Below, piece by piece: positions 32,101-44,100 of a stretch of DNA of 64,000 bases. A model generated the notes under the pieces. That model was not told where the DNA came from, did not search any database, and was given only the letters and a program-made list of their open reading frames with translations. Numbering within the stretch: the first letter of the stretch is position 1; every line of letters begins with the position of its first letter. The stretch spans positions 124,001 through 188,000 of the forward strand of contig NZ_JAAGVC010000004.1 in NCBI RefSeq assembly GCF_010858045.1, in the 5' to 3' direction. Both the position numbers and the translations under genes were made by a program. Source of the stretch: Nocardia cyriacigeorgica. GTDB taxonomy: Bacteria > Actinomycetota > Actinomycetes > Mycobacteriales > Mycobacteriaceae.

Positions 32101-35100
32101 CGAGGGCCGGCTGGTATTTGACGTGGTCGGTGATCCATCGCCCGGGCTGGGACGGGAAGAGCTGCTGCGCGCGCTTGGCCACCTCGTCGTCGAGTACCCG
32201 GGTGGCCTGCTGGTGTTCGGCGAGCACCGTGCCGAGACGAATGACGTCGGCTGCGCGCCGCATGATGTCGCCGCGCTGCTTGTCGGCCAGCCAGAACCGT
32301 TCGGCCAGCGGCTGGAGTGGATCGTCGGACAGTCGAGCAGGATCGCCGAAGATGTCGAGCGGAAGGTCGGCGAGTACCGCGGGGTCGACGTGCATGTCGG
32401 CGGCGAGGTCGACCCAATCACGCTCGGTCTCGCCGCGGATCGCCGCGAGTTCCGCAGCGTTCGGAGTCAGCTCTCGCGACTGGTCGATATTCAGCCCGGC
32501 GGCCAGAGCGTCGCGTTCGCGAGCCAGACTTTCGATCCTGAGTTCGACGAGATCGAAGTCGAGCACCACCTCGCCACGGCTACGGTCGAAGTCTTCGAAC
32601 GGTACGGCGAGCTCCTCGCGCTCATCGTGGATACCGGCCGACTGAGCGAGTGCGCGGTGTTGATCGAGTACCTCGGACAGTCGGGACAGTGCCGTTTCGT
32701 GGTGCCGCAACGAATAGATGGTGTCCTCGATTTGTCGCAGCGCCCAGACCCGACGATCCAGCGTTACCCGCTCGACCTGCTCGGACGTCACGCCGAGCCG
32801 CGTGGCCAGGTCCGTGCGGGAGGCGGCTACGCGGGCCGCGATGGCGCCGATCGCTTCGCGGATCGGAACCATCGGTAGCTCGAGCCCCGGCGTGGACACC
32901 AGGCCGAGTGTGTCGAGCAGCTCGTCACGCTCGCGCTCGAGGGCGTGAAGCTGTCGATCAACCGGCTGTTCCGTCTCTGCACGCCGTGGCGCCGGTGCGT
33001 CGGTGACAACCTCCCACCCGGTGTCTGTCCACCGAACCCGCTCTTCGGGCCGCTGGTCAGCACTTGCTCCAGGCGCGGATTCGGCGGCTCCCGGTTCGGC
33101 TCGGCGAGACGGTTCGGCAGTCCACACAGTCGAAGGGAGTCGCGTAGCCGGCGGTTCGGCCTGGTCGCGCCCGGCAGGTGCGCGCCCATGGTGATCGAAG
33201 GCAGGGCTACCCCAATCCTGCCCGCCGCCGTCGGGATGGGTGTGGTTCAGGATGGCGGGGTTCAGGCCGAGCCCGCCGAGTATTTGCCTGCGACCCTTGT
33301 GGGGCCCGCGTTCGGGTGCGAGTGGGTTGAGGTCCGCGACGGGCTGGAACCCGATGTGCGGGCCCGGTGTCGGGCCGGGGCTGCCCCCGTTCCGTGTCGT
33401 GGAGGCTTCGATTGTCGGTATGAGGATGCGCCGCTTATCGGAGCCTTGCTGATCGATGGCAGTTTCCGGCGAGGAAGCGGGAGTGCTGGAAGCAGCGGAC
33501 CGTTCGACGGGGATGCCGCGTTCTTCGAGGAACCCGCTGACATCCGGGGAATGACCGAGGAGTGTGTCGACGAACCGCCGCAGACCGGTCTCATTGCGAC
33601 TCAACACATTATCGATCAGCCAGTGCCCCGCCTCGCTGGAAAGCCCATGCCGCTCGATGAGCCGTTCGACAGTCGTCGCGGATATCTTGGCGAGGATATC
33701 GGCTACGAGGTAGGCGTGCATCACACCGCCGTAATTGGAGCCGATGATATGCCCGTAGTGCTGCAGGGTATGACTGTCGGTGACGTACGGTAGATCGAGC
33801 CCACGCTCGGCCAGTACGGCCACCTCGAGTTCACGAATCTTCCTCTGCAGGTCCGCTCCCGACGGTAGCTCGTCCGGCCGGCTTTGGTACCACATCAAAT
33901 CGAGGACGGTGTAGGCGAGGTTACGAGCGGTCGCGATTCCCTTGGTCGGTTGCCTGGACGCCGGCGCGACAGCGGCTACATCTTCCGGAATGGTTGCGCC
34001 CGTGACATTCTGCTCCGCATAACGGCGGAGTGCGGTGGGATGAGACGCGAACATCTCCGTCACGAGAGCCGGGAATTCGGCCCAACTGCGTGGCATACGC
34101 ATGCCGAGCAACTCGTTGGCACCGGAGCCGTGAATGATGTTGAAGGAATGCCCGTGCTCGTGGAAGAGGGTTCGGTGCTCGCTCTCCGTCAGCACGGCAG
34201 GTTTTCCGGGTGGCGGTTTGGGGATGTTCAAGGTGACGATGCACACCGGAAGCTGCCCGGCCGGGACGAACTTGTCGACCAGAACGTGGGTCCATGCACC
34301 ACCGCGTTTCGTCGGCCTGGCGAAGGGGTCGAACAAAACCAGCCCCGCCTTTTCTCCATTCCTCGCGGTGACCTCGAACGTTCGGATGTCCGGATGGAAT
34401 ACCGGAATATCGAATCGCTCGGTGTAGGTGAGCTCGAGCGGATTCTCGGCGATGAAGTGAACGAACTGAAGGCTGGATTCCAGTGTCCTGTCGAGCTCTG
34501 GACGGTTCCGGGCATCATCGGCGGGCCGTGCGGTTTTGTCGACAGTGGCGTCCAATGCCTCCTGAGCTTTTGTGGTGGCGTACGGAACATCCCAGGGTTC
34601 CAGCCGCTCCAGGCCGAGCAGCTCGGCGCCTCGTTCCAGTTCTTCACGCGCTGCGGCGACCACCGGAGGGATGAGCTCATCGAGCAAGGCGAGCCACTGC
34701 TGCGGACTGACCGGCTCTTCCTCGGCGACGAATTCGGCGTGGTTGCGATAGCCCAGCAGCTCGGCGCGGACAGCGCGCAAGCGCACCACCTCGAGGCCGA
34801 TTTCACTGTTGTTGTGGGCTTCGCGGCTGCCGATTTCGGTGGACGCGCGATACAGGCGTTCTCGGAGTTCACGGTTGTCCAGCACATCGAGCAGCGGCTG
34901 GTTGTTTCCGGAGGAGGTGGGCGTCAGTTCGATGACGTAGCCCGTCAGGCCCCGCGACTCGGCGGCGAGCCTCGCGGCTTCGATCTGCGCGGCAGACATT
35001 CCGGACAGGTCGTCGTGATCGGTGACATGGATGGCAGCGTCCCGGTATGCCTCCAGCATGTTTTTGTTGTAGGCGCCGATCAGGTCGGCGATCTTGTCAT

Positions 35101-38100
35101 CGATCTCTTTGAGCAGCTGCTGATTCTCGGGCGGCAGGTCGATGCCGGTACGGCGGAAGTCCTGGTAGAGGCGTTGCAGATGTTCCTTGGTCGCCGGAGC
35201 GAGGGAAAGCGCGTCAATCTGTTCGTGGAGGGTCTTCACCCGTTCGAAGAAGGCCGTGTTCGTGAAGATTTCCCGGATGAGATCGGATCTCATCGACCTG
35301 ATCTTGGGGATGATCTCGTCGATGCCAGGGAACCGGTCGGGATCCTTGTGGTTGTCGGCGATGACCGCAACCGTCAGCACCACCCGATTGAGCAGCTTCC
35401 CTGCCGCGGCGAACCGGTCGAGAGTATTGGCGATCGTCGGCGGAGCGGGATCGGCGATGATCGCGGCGATCTCGGTTTTGTACTCCGCGACCGCCGTCTC
35501 CATCGCGGGGATGATGTGCTCGGATTCGAGCAGATCCCAGCGCACCATCCCGTAGGCATCGACGTTCTGGTCCGCGGTGAGGATGGGGTTCGTGGCCGAC
35601 GGTTCGCCGGACCGGGGTAGCTGGGCACCGGTGAGATCGCCGGCCCGCGCGGCGTCGAGGTCCTTGGCCATGCCCCTGGTGCCGGCCGCGAAGCCGGTGA
35701 ACTGACCTTGAGCACGATGTGTGGCGCCAGAAGCGGGCCGCCCCGGCGCAGGGAGCGGATTGTGTTCGGGCGACGGGATCTGCGCGCTCGGTGTGGCGGC
35801 AGGGGCGTCCGCGGCCATCGACCATGGGATGCCCGCTTCGGCCAGTGCCTCCTGCAGTTGGTCATCGGGCGGTCGGCCATGGAAGACCGCACGCTCGATG
35901 TCGGCGACCGTGACATCTCCGCGGTCGGCGTCGCGGTGAATGTGTGCCTCGATGTAGCTGTTGCGGACGAATCGTTCGCCCGCATAGTCGCGGCCGATGC
36001 CTTCGAGACCGTAGTACCCGAGATCGTTGTGGTTACTCGGTGTCGCGCCGAAGGATTCGGGCTGCGGATCGACGACGCTGCTGGGTATGGAACTCACCCC
36101 CCACGGAGTTCCCACAGTCGCAGTGGTCCGCTCGGCCACGTTTCTGTCGAGGATTAGATCGACGTCACCGTATTCGGCGAAGGGGTCGTCGGCACCCGTC
36201 CGCTGATATGGCGTGGTGCGAATGTAGCCGTAGATGGGACGCTGTTCCGCCGGGAGGTCGGTCGGATACCCGAACAACTCTTGTTCGAGCGCGGAGCGTT
36301 TCGCCAGCATGCCCCGTGCCAGCGTATTCCGCTGCCCGACCAGCTCGTATTCGGTTTTGAACCGTCCACTCTGAATGATCCGATGAATCGTCAATGATTT
36401 GACGCGCACCACGATGTCGCCTCGGAATGCCTGGCGCAGTTCCTCGACCATGAGTGTGCGGAGTTCGTCTACCGTGATGCCCAGTTCCTCCGCCAGTGCG
36501 GTAGTGCGTCGCTCGTTGGCTACGCGGCGTTCCACGGCGGCGCGGTTCTCGGCATCCGGAATGGGTAGGTCGCTGTTGTAGCGTTCGGGCGAGCCGGGGA
36601 CGGGCCGGTCGGTCCCGGGGGCCGGGTCCGCCGGGTTGATGCGCACATTTTCGGTGTCCGGCTGCCGCGCGGACGCAGGCGCTGGGTTGTGCGCCGTGGT
36701 GGATGGGTCGTCGGATCGTTCGCGTCCGAGGCGGGTGGTGGGGTGGGGTGTGTGCTGCCAGGATTCGCTGGTCCAGGTGCCAGAGCCGACGGGGTGTTCG
36801 GGCTGGACCAGGTATTCGTTGTTGTCGTCGTCGATGCGGTACGAGATGGCGTGGAACCGGATGCCCTCCCGCCTCAGTTGCGTCAGCCGTTGGTGTGCCT
36901 GTTCGCCGTGGTATTCGGCTTCGATGGTGTTCCCGTCGGGATCGCGGGCCAGGGTGTGGTCGGCATTGCGGCGGAGTTCGTGCAGCCACAGTCGGCCGTC
37001 GTCGTCCCGGGCCAGGGTGACGAGATGTCCGTCGATGGTGTCTTCGCGGTCGACGGCCTCATCGCCCTGGTGGGGATAGGTGACACTCAGAAATGCGAGG
37101 GCGGTGGATGATTCCTCGCTTTCGATGTTCGATACCAGCTCGTCGAGGGTGGGGGTGCGGCGCCCGGTGCTGTTTGGGGTGGACTCATCGGTGTTGCGGT
37201 ATTCGCGGTAGCCGCCGTACGCGTACTGGGCGAATTCCTTCGGGTGGAATCCGGTGTACCGCATGATGAGAGCGGTGTCGTCGTCGGGGGTTTCGATGAA
37301 TGTGTAGCTGTCGAGCTCTTCCTTGGTGGCGGTGTTGATATCCCTGCCGGGGTGTTCGCGCTCGAAGTACGGGGCGGCGAAGTATCTGCGGGCGAAGTCC
37401 AGCGCGCTGAGACCGCATTCTGCCGTGGTGGCCGAGCCGTCGGGGTCGAGCGCGGATGCCAGGGCGGCATGTACCTCGTTGTCCACTTCGGCTGTCGAAT
37501 CGTGTCGACCGGCAGCGCTGTCCGGCTTCGCGGTGGGAGCCGGCTCGGTGGCGGGCGGGGTGGGAAGCTCGAGAATGCCGGTGCCCAGTCCGACGGCCAC
37601 CGCCGCGGCGGGGGTGGCCGTTCCGAGCTGTTCACCGAGGCTGTCGAGCTGACCGCGGAGTTGCGCGGCGGTGAGACCGTGTGCGGCGGCAAGGGCGTTT
37701 CCGGACAGTCCTTCCGATATCGAGCGGAGTATCTCGAGCCCGGTTCCGGACAGGCGGGGCGGACCGGATACGGTCGCGGGGGTGAGGTCGGTGATATCGA
37801 GATATCCCCGCCGAGTCGCTTCGACGACCAGGCTGACGGCGTCGGTGGCACCGAACTGGGCGATCAGCTTGTCGAAGAGCTTCAGAGCGGATTCTGCTTC
37901 GATATCCAGCTGTGCGGCAATCTCTTCGGCCGTATGTCCGAGGGCGGTGCGGTGCAGCACCTCCCACTCGGTGTCGGTGAGGTAGTTATCGGCGCCCGGC
38001 AGATTGTCGGCACGGGCGACCATATGCGCGAGCCGATGTAGCGCACCGGTGGTCACGGTGTGGGCCGTCGTGGCGGTCAGCGTGGGGGATTCTGTGACCA

Positions 38101-41100
38101 TGGCCGCGATGGCTTCATCGAGCCTGCCATGCTGAGCGACCAGCGTGGTTATCGCGGCCTGCTGTGGCGGGGACAAGAGCCTAAGGTGGGCCCGCACAGT
38201 GGAAAGACGCGTCGTGGCGAGCTCAGTGGCGATCGGGTCGTCGGGCGTTACCCGCGCGAGCGCCCGATAGGCGGCGGCCAGCTCTGCCGGGGTGGTCGTC
38301 GTGACCCCGAAGCGGTCGGGTCTGCCGGTGGCCCGGCGCACCCATCCGCGGAGCGGTTCCACGACCGGGGCGGCCGCCCTGCTGCGCACCAGTTGCGTGC
38401 CGGCGGCGGCCCCGGCGAACGTTCCCATGGTCGCGGCAGCGGTCCAGCCCGCCACGGTGGGGTCCACCGGGATCAGCGCTCCGGCGGCCGCTCCGCCGAG
38501 CAAGTAGGCGGTGCGGCTGGTGGCCCGGTACAGCCCGAGGTGGCGTCCATAAAAGGTCCCGGGGACCACCTGTTGGGTGTACGTTGCCCTGACTGTGTTG
38601 GTGACACTGTAGGTCGTCCAAAAGGCGGCCAAACTCAGTGCGGCGACGGCCGGGTCCGCGAACGCGGCTTCTGCGGCGGCGGCGGAAACCTCACGCACCA
38701 CTATCCTGACCGCGGCGACCGCGGTCAGGATAGTGGTGCGTGAGGTTTCCGCTGCCGCCGCGCTGGTGCCCGGATGACGTGGCAGCTCGACGTCGTCTCC
38801 GCGCGACCGATGAAGCCGGATCCGGTCGGCGAACGTGCTGGCGACTCCACCGAGGATCGTACCCACCGGCATTCCCAGGCTGGCGATCGATTGCTCGACA
38901 CCGGTGAGGTCATGTTCGTTTAACAGCGAGGCGAAATACAGACCCTGGAAGCCCAGATACAGATTCATCAGATCGTTTCCACGATCCAGCCTGCTCAGCA
39001 CTGGATTTCGCTTGATGAACCGGCGGGCTTCGGCGTAGCTTTCCCGGAATCGCCCGAGACCTTCCCGGAGCCGCCTGACGTCTCTCGCGAACCGCCGGCC
39101 CGGATCGTCGGCCGCGCTCCGGCGACCTCGGCGCGGTGCGGTGGCCATATCGGGGAGCCGGTGGAACGTCCACCAATTGATACCGAATGTCGCGGCATTC
39201 AGCCCGAACACCGCTGCCGGTGACCAATCGAGCAAAATCGGCCCCAGGGCGGCACCGCTCATGGCGATGGTCGAACTCATCATCGAGTTGGCCCGTTGGT
39301 AGGACTTCGCGCGTTCCGGGCCGACCAGGAGCTCGTTGATCTTCCGGGCGGTGATCGACCGCAGTTCATAGCCGATCGCCTCCACGATCATCGTCGCCGC
39401 GACGTAGTAGGGCAGATAAGGAGCATCGGCAAGAATCGCCCCGGCGGTAACAGCTGCGCCGGCGCCGCCGAGAAGCTGGCCGATCTTGGCGGTATCCATC
39501 AGCCTTTCCGCATCGGCTTCGCGTCCGGCGGCGATCGCAGCGACGATATGCGGGGCCTGGGAAGCCGCGAAAATGCCCGCGGCCGGTCCAGGCCCGAACA
39601 GGCCGACCGACCAGAGCGCCAGCGCCGAGTCCATGGCGGCGTCGCCCAATCCCGAGGTCTGGGCACCGAAAAAGCGCCAACGGAAATCCGCATTGGTGCG
39701 AAGCAGTTCCAGGATCGAATCGCTTCGCTGGTTCGAGTTTTCGGATGTCGGCGTCCGCGGTTCGTGGTTGCGGTGCCAGAGTCGCCAGTCGCGGAGTTTC
39801 GCGATAGATGCCCGGTTCGGTTGGTTCCCGTGCTCCGGATTCTCCGGTTGGTCGCGGCCGATGCGGTACTGCGGCTGGGCCGTGGGCCTTCCGGTGTCCG
39901 CTCGTTCGGTGTCGTTGTCTTCCGGTCGGGACGACTTGGTGCCGGACCTATCGCTCTCGGCTTCTGGTTTGCGCGGATCTGGTGGTCCTTCTGGACGACC
40001 GGTCTGGTCGCCGGGGCCCTTTTTGGGTGTGGGGTCGGGGAAGTTGTTGAAGCGGTTGAAGACCGCGGGGTTACGTCCATCCGGACCCAGCCGTCGACTG
40101 GGCGTCGAGGGCTGCGCCGTCCGTTCGCGAGCGAACGGGTTGAATTCGGCGTCTGGCTGGTAACCGACATGGGGTCCGGGTGTCGGGGCGGTGCCGCCGG
40201 TCGGTTTGGGGGCGGCGGGTTGTGGGTTGACCGTGGCGCGGGTGCGGGCCTCCGCCTTGGCGCGCTCGACGATGTAGTCGGACAGGATGCGTTGTGCGGC
40301 ATTCTCATCACCCTCGCGGCGGGCCGCGAAAGCCTCGGGAAAAGCCTCGGCCGGCCGGATGCTCCCGTCCTTGTGGAAGCTGAAGCCGCTCAGGACACGG
40401 CGCAACCACGCATCGAAAGGCTCGCGATCACCGACTTCGGCGGCATGCGCCGAGCGCAGGGCAGGGAGCACATTCTCCCAATCCTTGGCCGCCCGCTCGT
40501 TCGCCGCGTATTTGTCGACTCCTGGATCCGGTGCCGGGTACATATGTGCCGCGTGACCGATCTCGTGGCTGAACAGCCGGCGAACGAAGTTCGACCGGGA
40601 ACCTGAATGGCTGTGACTGTCGACGTCGTCTTCGTTGATGTAGCGGGAAAGCTCTCGGTTTATGGCATAACGTTCGTTCCACCTGATCCACAGTCCCTCG
40701 GGAGTGGGATCCAGGTAGCCGATTCGCTCGTCGTGGAGCATGGGAGACAGCGCGATTCCGACGATGTCGAGGTCTCCCAGCTCTGCCCGGTGGTGGCGAA
40801 GCTCGTCGGTGATCTCCCGGAGGGTTTCCTCGCTGAAGTCGTTCATCTCGAAGCCGACCAACTGCAAACCGAACTCGTTTCGCAGAACGTCGAGCAACGG
40901 TTGTTTCGCCTGGAAGCGAGCCTCTTCGGATTCGGTCCTAGGCCGGTTCATCACGGCCTCGTTGCGGCCATCCCACTCCCGGGCGGCGTCCACCGCCACC
41001 TGATGGAGCACCCTGTGGCCCGACGTCGCGTTCGAGCTGTCGTCGACGACAGCAGAGAAGGACTCCTCCAGCGCCGTTCGCATGTCGAGGGAGCCATCGC

Positions 41101-44100
41101 CGCGGAAGTTCTCCGCGGCGAATTGTTCACGCAACCAGGGCCCGAACCCAGCTGGGCCCGCGCTGGGCCGAGTGAGCAAATAGTGCTGCTCGAGTTCTCC
41201 AAGTGCTCGGCTTTCGGCGCGCCACCGGCCTGCGTGTATAACCGCACGGAAGAAGGCCCGCGTCACTATGTCGCCGATGTGCTCGGTCAGCATGGACGGT
41301 GCGGCGTCGCGCCTGATCGTCACCTTGATCGAGAACGCGGAGACCTCGTCGCCGGAGATGTGCGGAGTTGCCTCGGCTGAGATGTCGTCGCCATCCTCCG
41401 CAATGGATACCGCGATCTCCCGCAGCTGGATCGGGTAACGAGTAAGGCGATCGTGGAAGGCTTGTGTCAGCTGATGAGCATGCTCGTCGGCCAGCGCCTC
41501 GATGCCGTAGAGCACCGTCTCCGGATGCTTCATCTCGAAGGCGTCGATGAGTTCGTACGGACTCGAATACAGGTCGGCGTCCAGTTCCACGCGCGAATCC
41601 ATGTCGAAGAATTTCGCCAGGGACGCCACGAGCGGCGCGAGCCCGGACTCCCCGGGCACGTGTACGCCGAGGCGGCGCAGTTCGGCCAGCGGATCCTCGC
41701 CGAGGAGTCCCCCGTTCCCGAGCTCGATGTCGGGCGCGCCGAGCACCCTCACAAGGTCGTTCGCGATTGTTTCCAGCTGCGCTTTACGTTGTTCGAGCTC
41801 GTCGATGCTCAACCGTCGTCCGCGGACCGCTGCCTCGGCGGCGATGGACCTGCCGATCCAGCTGGAGAGTTCCGAGACCTGCAGGTTCTCGCCGACCACT
41901 CGCAGCGTCGTCTCGTCCAGCGGGCTCAACGCGTTCCTGAGCGGCGCCAGAGCTCGAAGCAGCGGTTGCGGAGTCGGTAGCAGCTCGGGATCGATCCCCA
42001 GGTGCGCGGCCAACTCCGCACGCGCCTGGTCGACCTGGTCCTTTCCAATCGTAGGTCGTCCCCACGCATTGCTGTCGGTAGCGGGTTCGGAGGCCAACGC
42101 GCCTGCTCGGTGCGGTTCTCCGGCAAACCACACCGATGGGTCCGTGCGCCCGCCAGGAACGGCAATAGTCTCGATCGGCCAGCCTTCGATGTGTTTGCGA
42201 GCGGGAATATCGAGGATCTCGGACGGGCTGAGCGGCGGACCCGTGACTGGCGTGCGCGCTGCCGTTGGGGCACTCGGCGCGCTCGTGGACCGAGGCTCCG
42301 GGTCGGGGAACGAGTTGAATCGGTTGAAGACTCCTGGGTTACGGCCATCGGGTCCCAGCCGCCGACTGGGCGTGGCCTGCTCGGTCCGGCGGTCGTGGCT
42401 GATGGGATCGAACTCGGCTTCCGGTCGGTTGCTGACCTGGGGGCCGGGAATGGCGGTGGGGCCGCCGGTGCGGTCCGGAGCTTCGGGTCCGTCGGCGAGT
42501 TGCTTCGGTCTGGCAGTCTGGCCGGAGTCCGGGAGGAGGTAGCCGTACTCGACGATCTGGTCGCCGTCCTGGACCACCCTGGTCACCACCTGGGTGATCC
42601 CTCGGCCGCGCACGCCTTCCGGGATGCCGGTGACACTTTCCACCCACGGAAGGCGAGTGCCCTTGGGCGCCAGGAAAATCCCCACATCGACGAAGTCGAA
42701 GCGTGGCGACGGGTGGTGGCCGAATTCGGCGGTGCTGTAGCCGGGGTTCCAGGAAGTCCCGACCGTGCCCTCGGACAACACGGGGACATTCACGAAATAG
42801 TCGCGATCGGTGCGATGGCGGTCCATGAACTCGTCCACCCGGCGGACGTGCTGGGCCGCGTCGTCGGTCGGTGAGCGTTGTTCCTCGGGAGTGGTCAGGT
42901 AACTGTTGGCGGCGTCGTATCCGAGGGGGCTCGCTGTGACCGAGCTGCGGATCCAAGCGAACGATTCACGGACCGGCTCGGGGAAGGTGGTCGTGAAATG
43001 CTGCCGGGCATAGTCGATGGCTTCGTCGCGGCTGCCGAACATCAGTGCCGTACCGGACAGTTCCGCGAGGGCAACCTCGTGCTGGCGGTGTGTGGGCAGC
43101 GCACCGAATTCCTCGTCGCTCATCGACGATCGATACTCGAACGGCCGATCGGAATCGGTAGTACCGGCGTGTGGTTGTGCAGTGGACCCGGCAGAGTGCT
43201 CGCCGGGGACGATGCGGCCCTGCTGGTCGGGTGGTTGCGTGTCCTGCGCCCGGATCTCGGCAGTGAACCGCGTGTTGGGATCGGTCTCCGCTGCGCTGAG
43301 CATGTCCGCGAATGCCTGTTCGGCGGGCAAGGGGCGGCCTTGGCCCGGCGGCGGAAACCGACCGGCGACACCGGAGGCGTCGCGGCCGGATTCTTCCTGT
43401 GCTGCCTGCTGGGTTATCGGCGCTCTGAGCCGTTCGTTCGCCTGCATGGCGCGCTGGACCAGATGGGCGGCCAGAATGAGCTCCGTCTGGTTTGCCGTGC
43501 CCCAACGCCAGGCAGAGTGTGCCTCGGCAAACGCCTCGACCGGTACGGGTTTACCGTCCTTATCGACGCTGTATCCGCTGAGTTCTCGCTGGAGGTGGGC
43601 AAGGAACTCACCCAGATCCTCTGGCAGGTTCGAGCCCACGAAATGCTTGACTAGTTCGGGTAGGACTGCTTTCCAATCGCTGGCCACCGAATCGGCCATG
43701 TTGTTCGGCCCGAGGACATCGGCCGCGAAAAACTGCAGCACGTGACCCATCTCGTGGATGATCGTTTCGGCGGCGCCATCGACTCCGGGAGCCGAGAAGT
43801 GGCCGCTTGCTGCACCGTCCGCGGCAGCTTGACGATGCAGCTCGGCGTTGATTGCGTGCCGTTCGGATATCTGGAGAGTTATCTCATGGTTCTCCAGTAA
43901 CACATATCCCATGACGGCTTCATCTGCTATCGGGACCACCGAAAGGGCGGCCAGGCGAAGCTTGTCGAACGTTGCGAAATACGGAGCGAACTGCCGCAAC
44001 ATCGTGTGCAAGACTTCCGGGTCGATCTCGTCGAGGTCCAACCCGGACGTCTTGTCGACGGCGCGCAGCTCCTCGATGGCATCGATTGCGGATTTCCTGA

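Noticed and set aside
38673..38761. Transposon terminal repeats or IS element
   Set aside because: Arms are separated by 3 nt only; no transposase is present.
38673..38761. Transcription terminator
   Set aside because: No T-run follows and the frame continues for thousands of codons.
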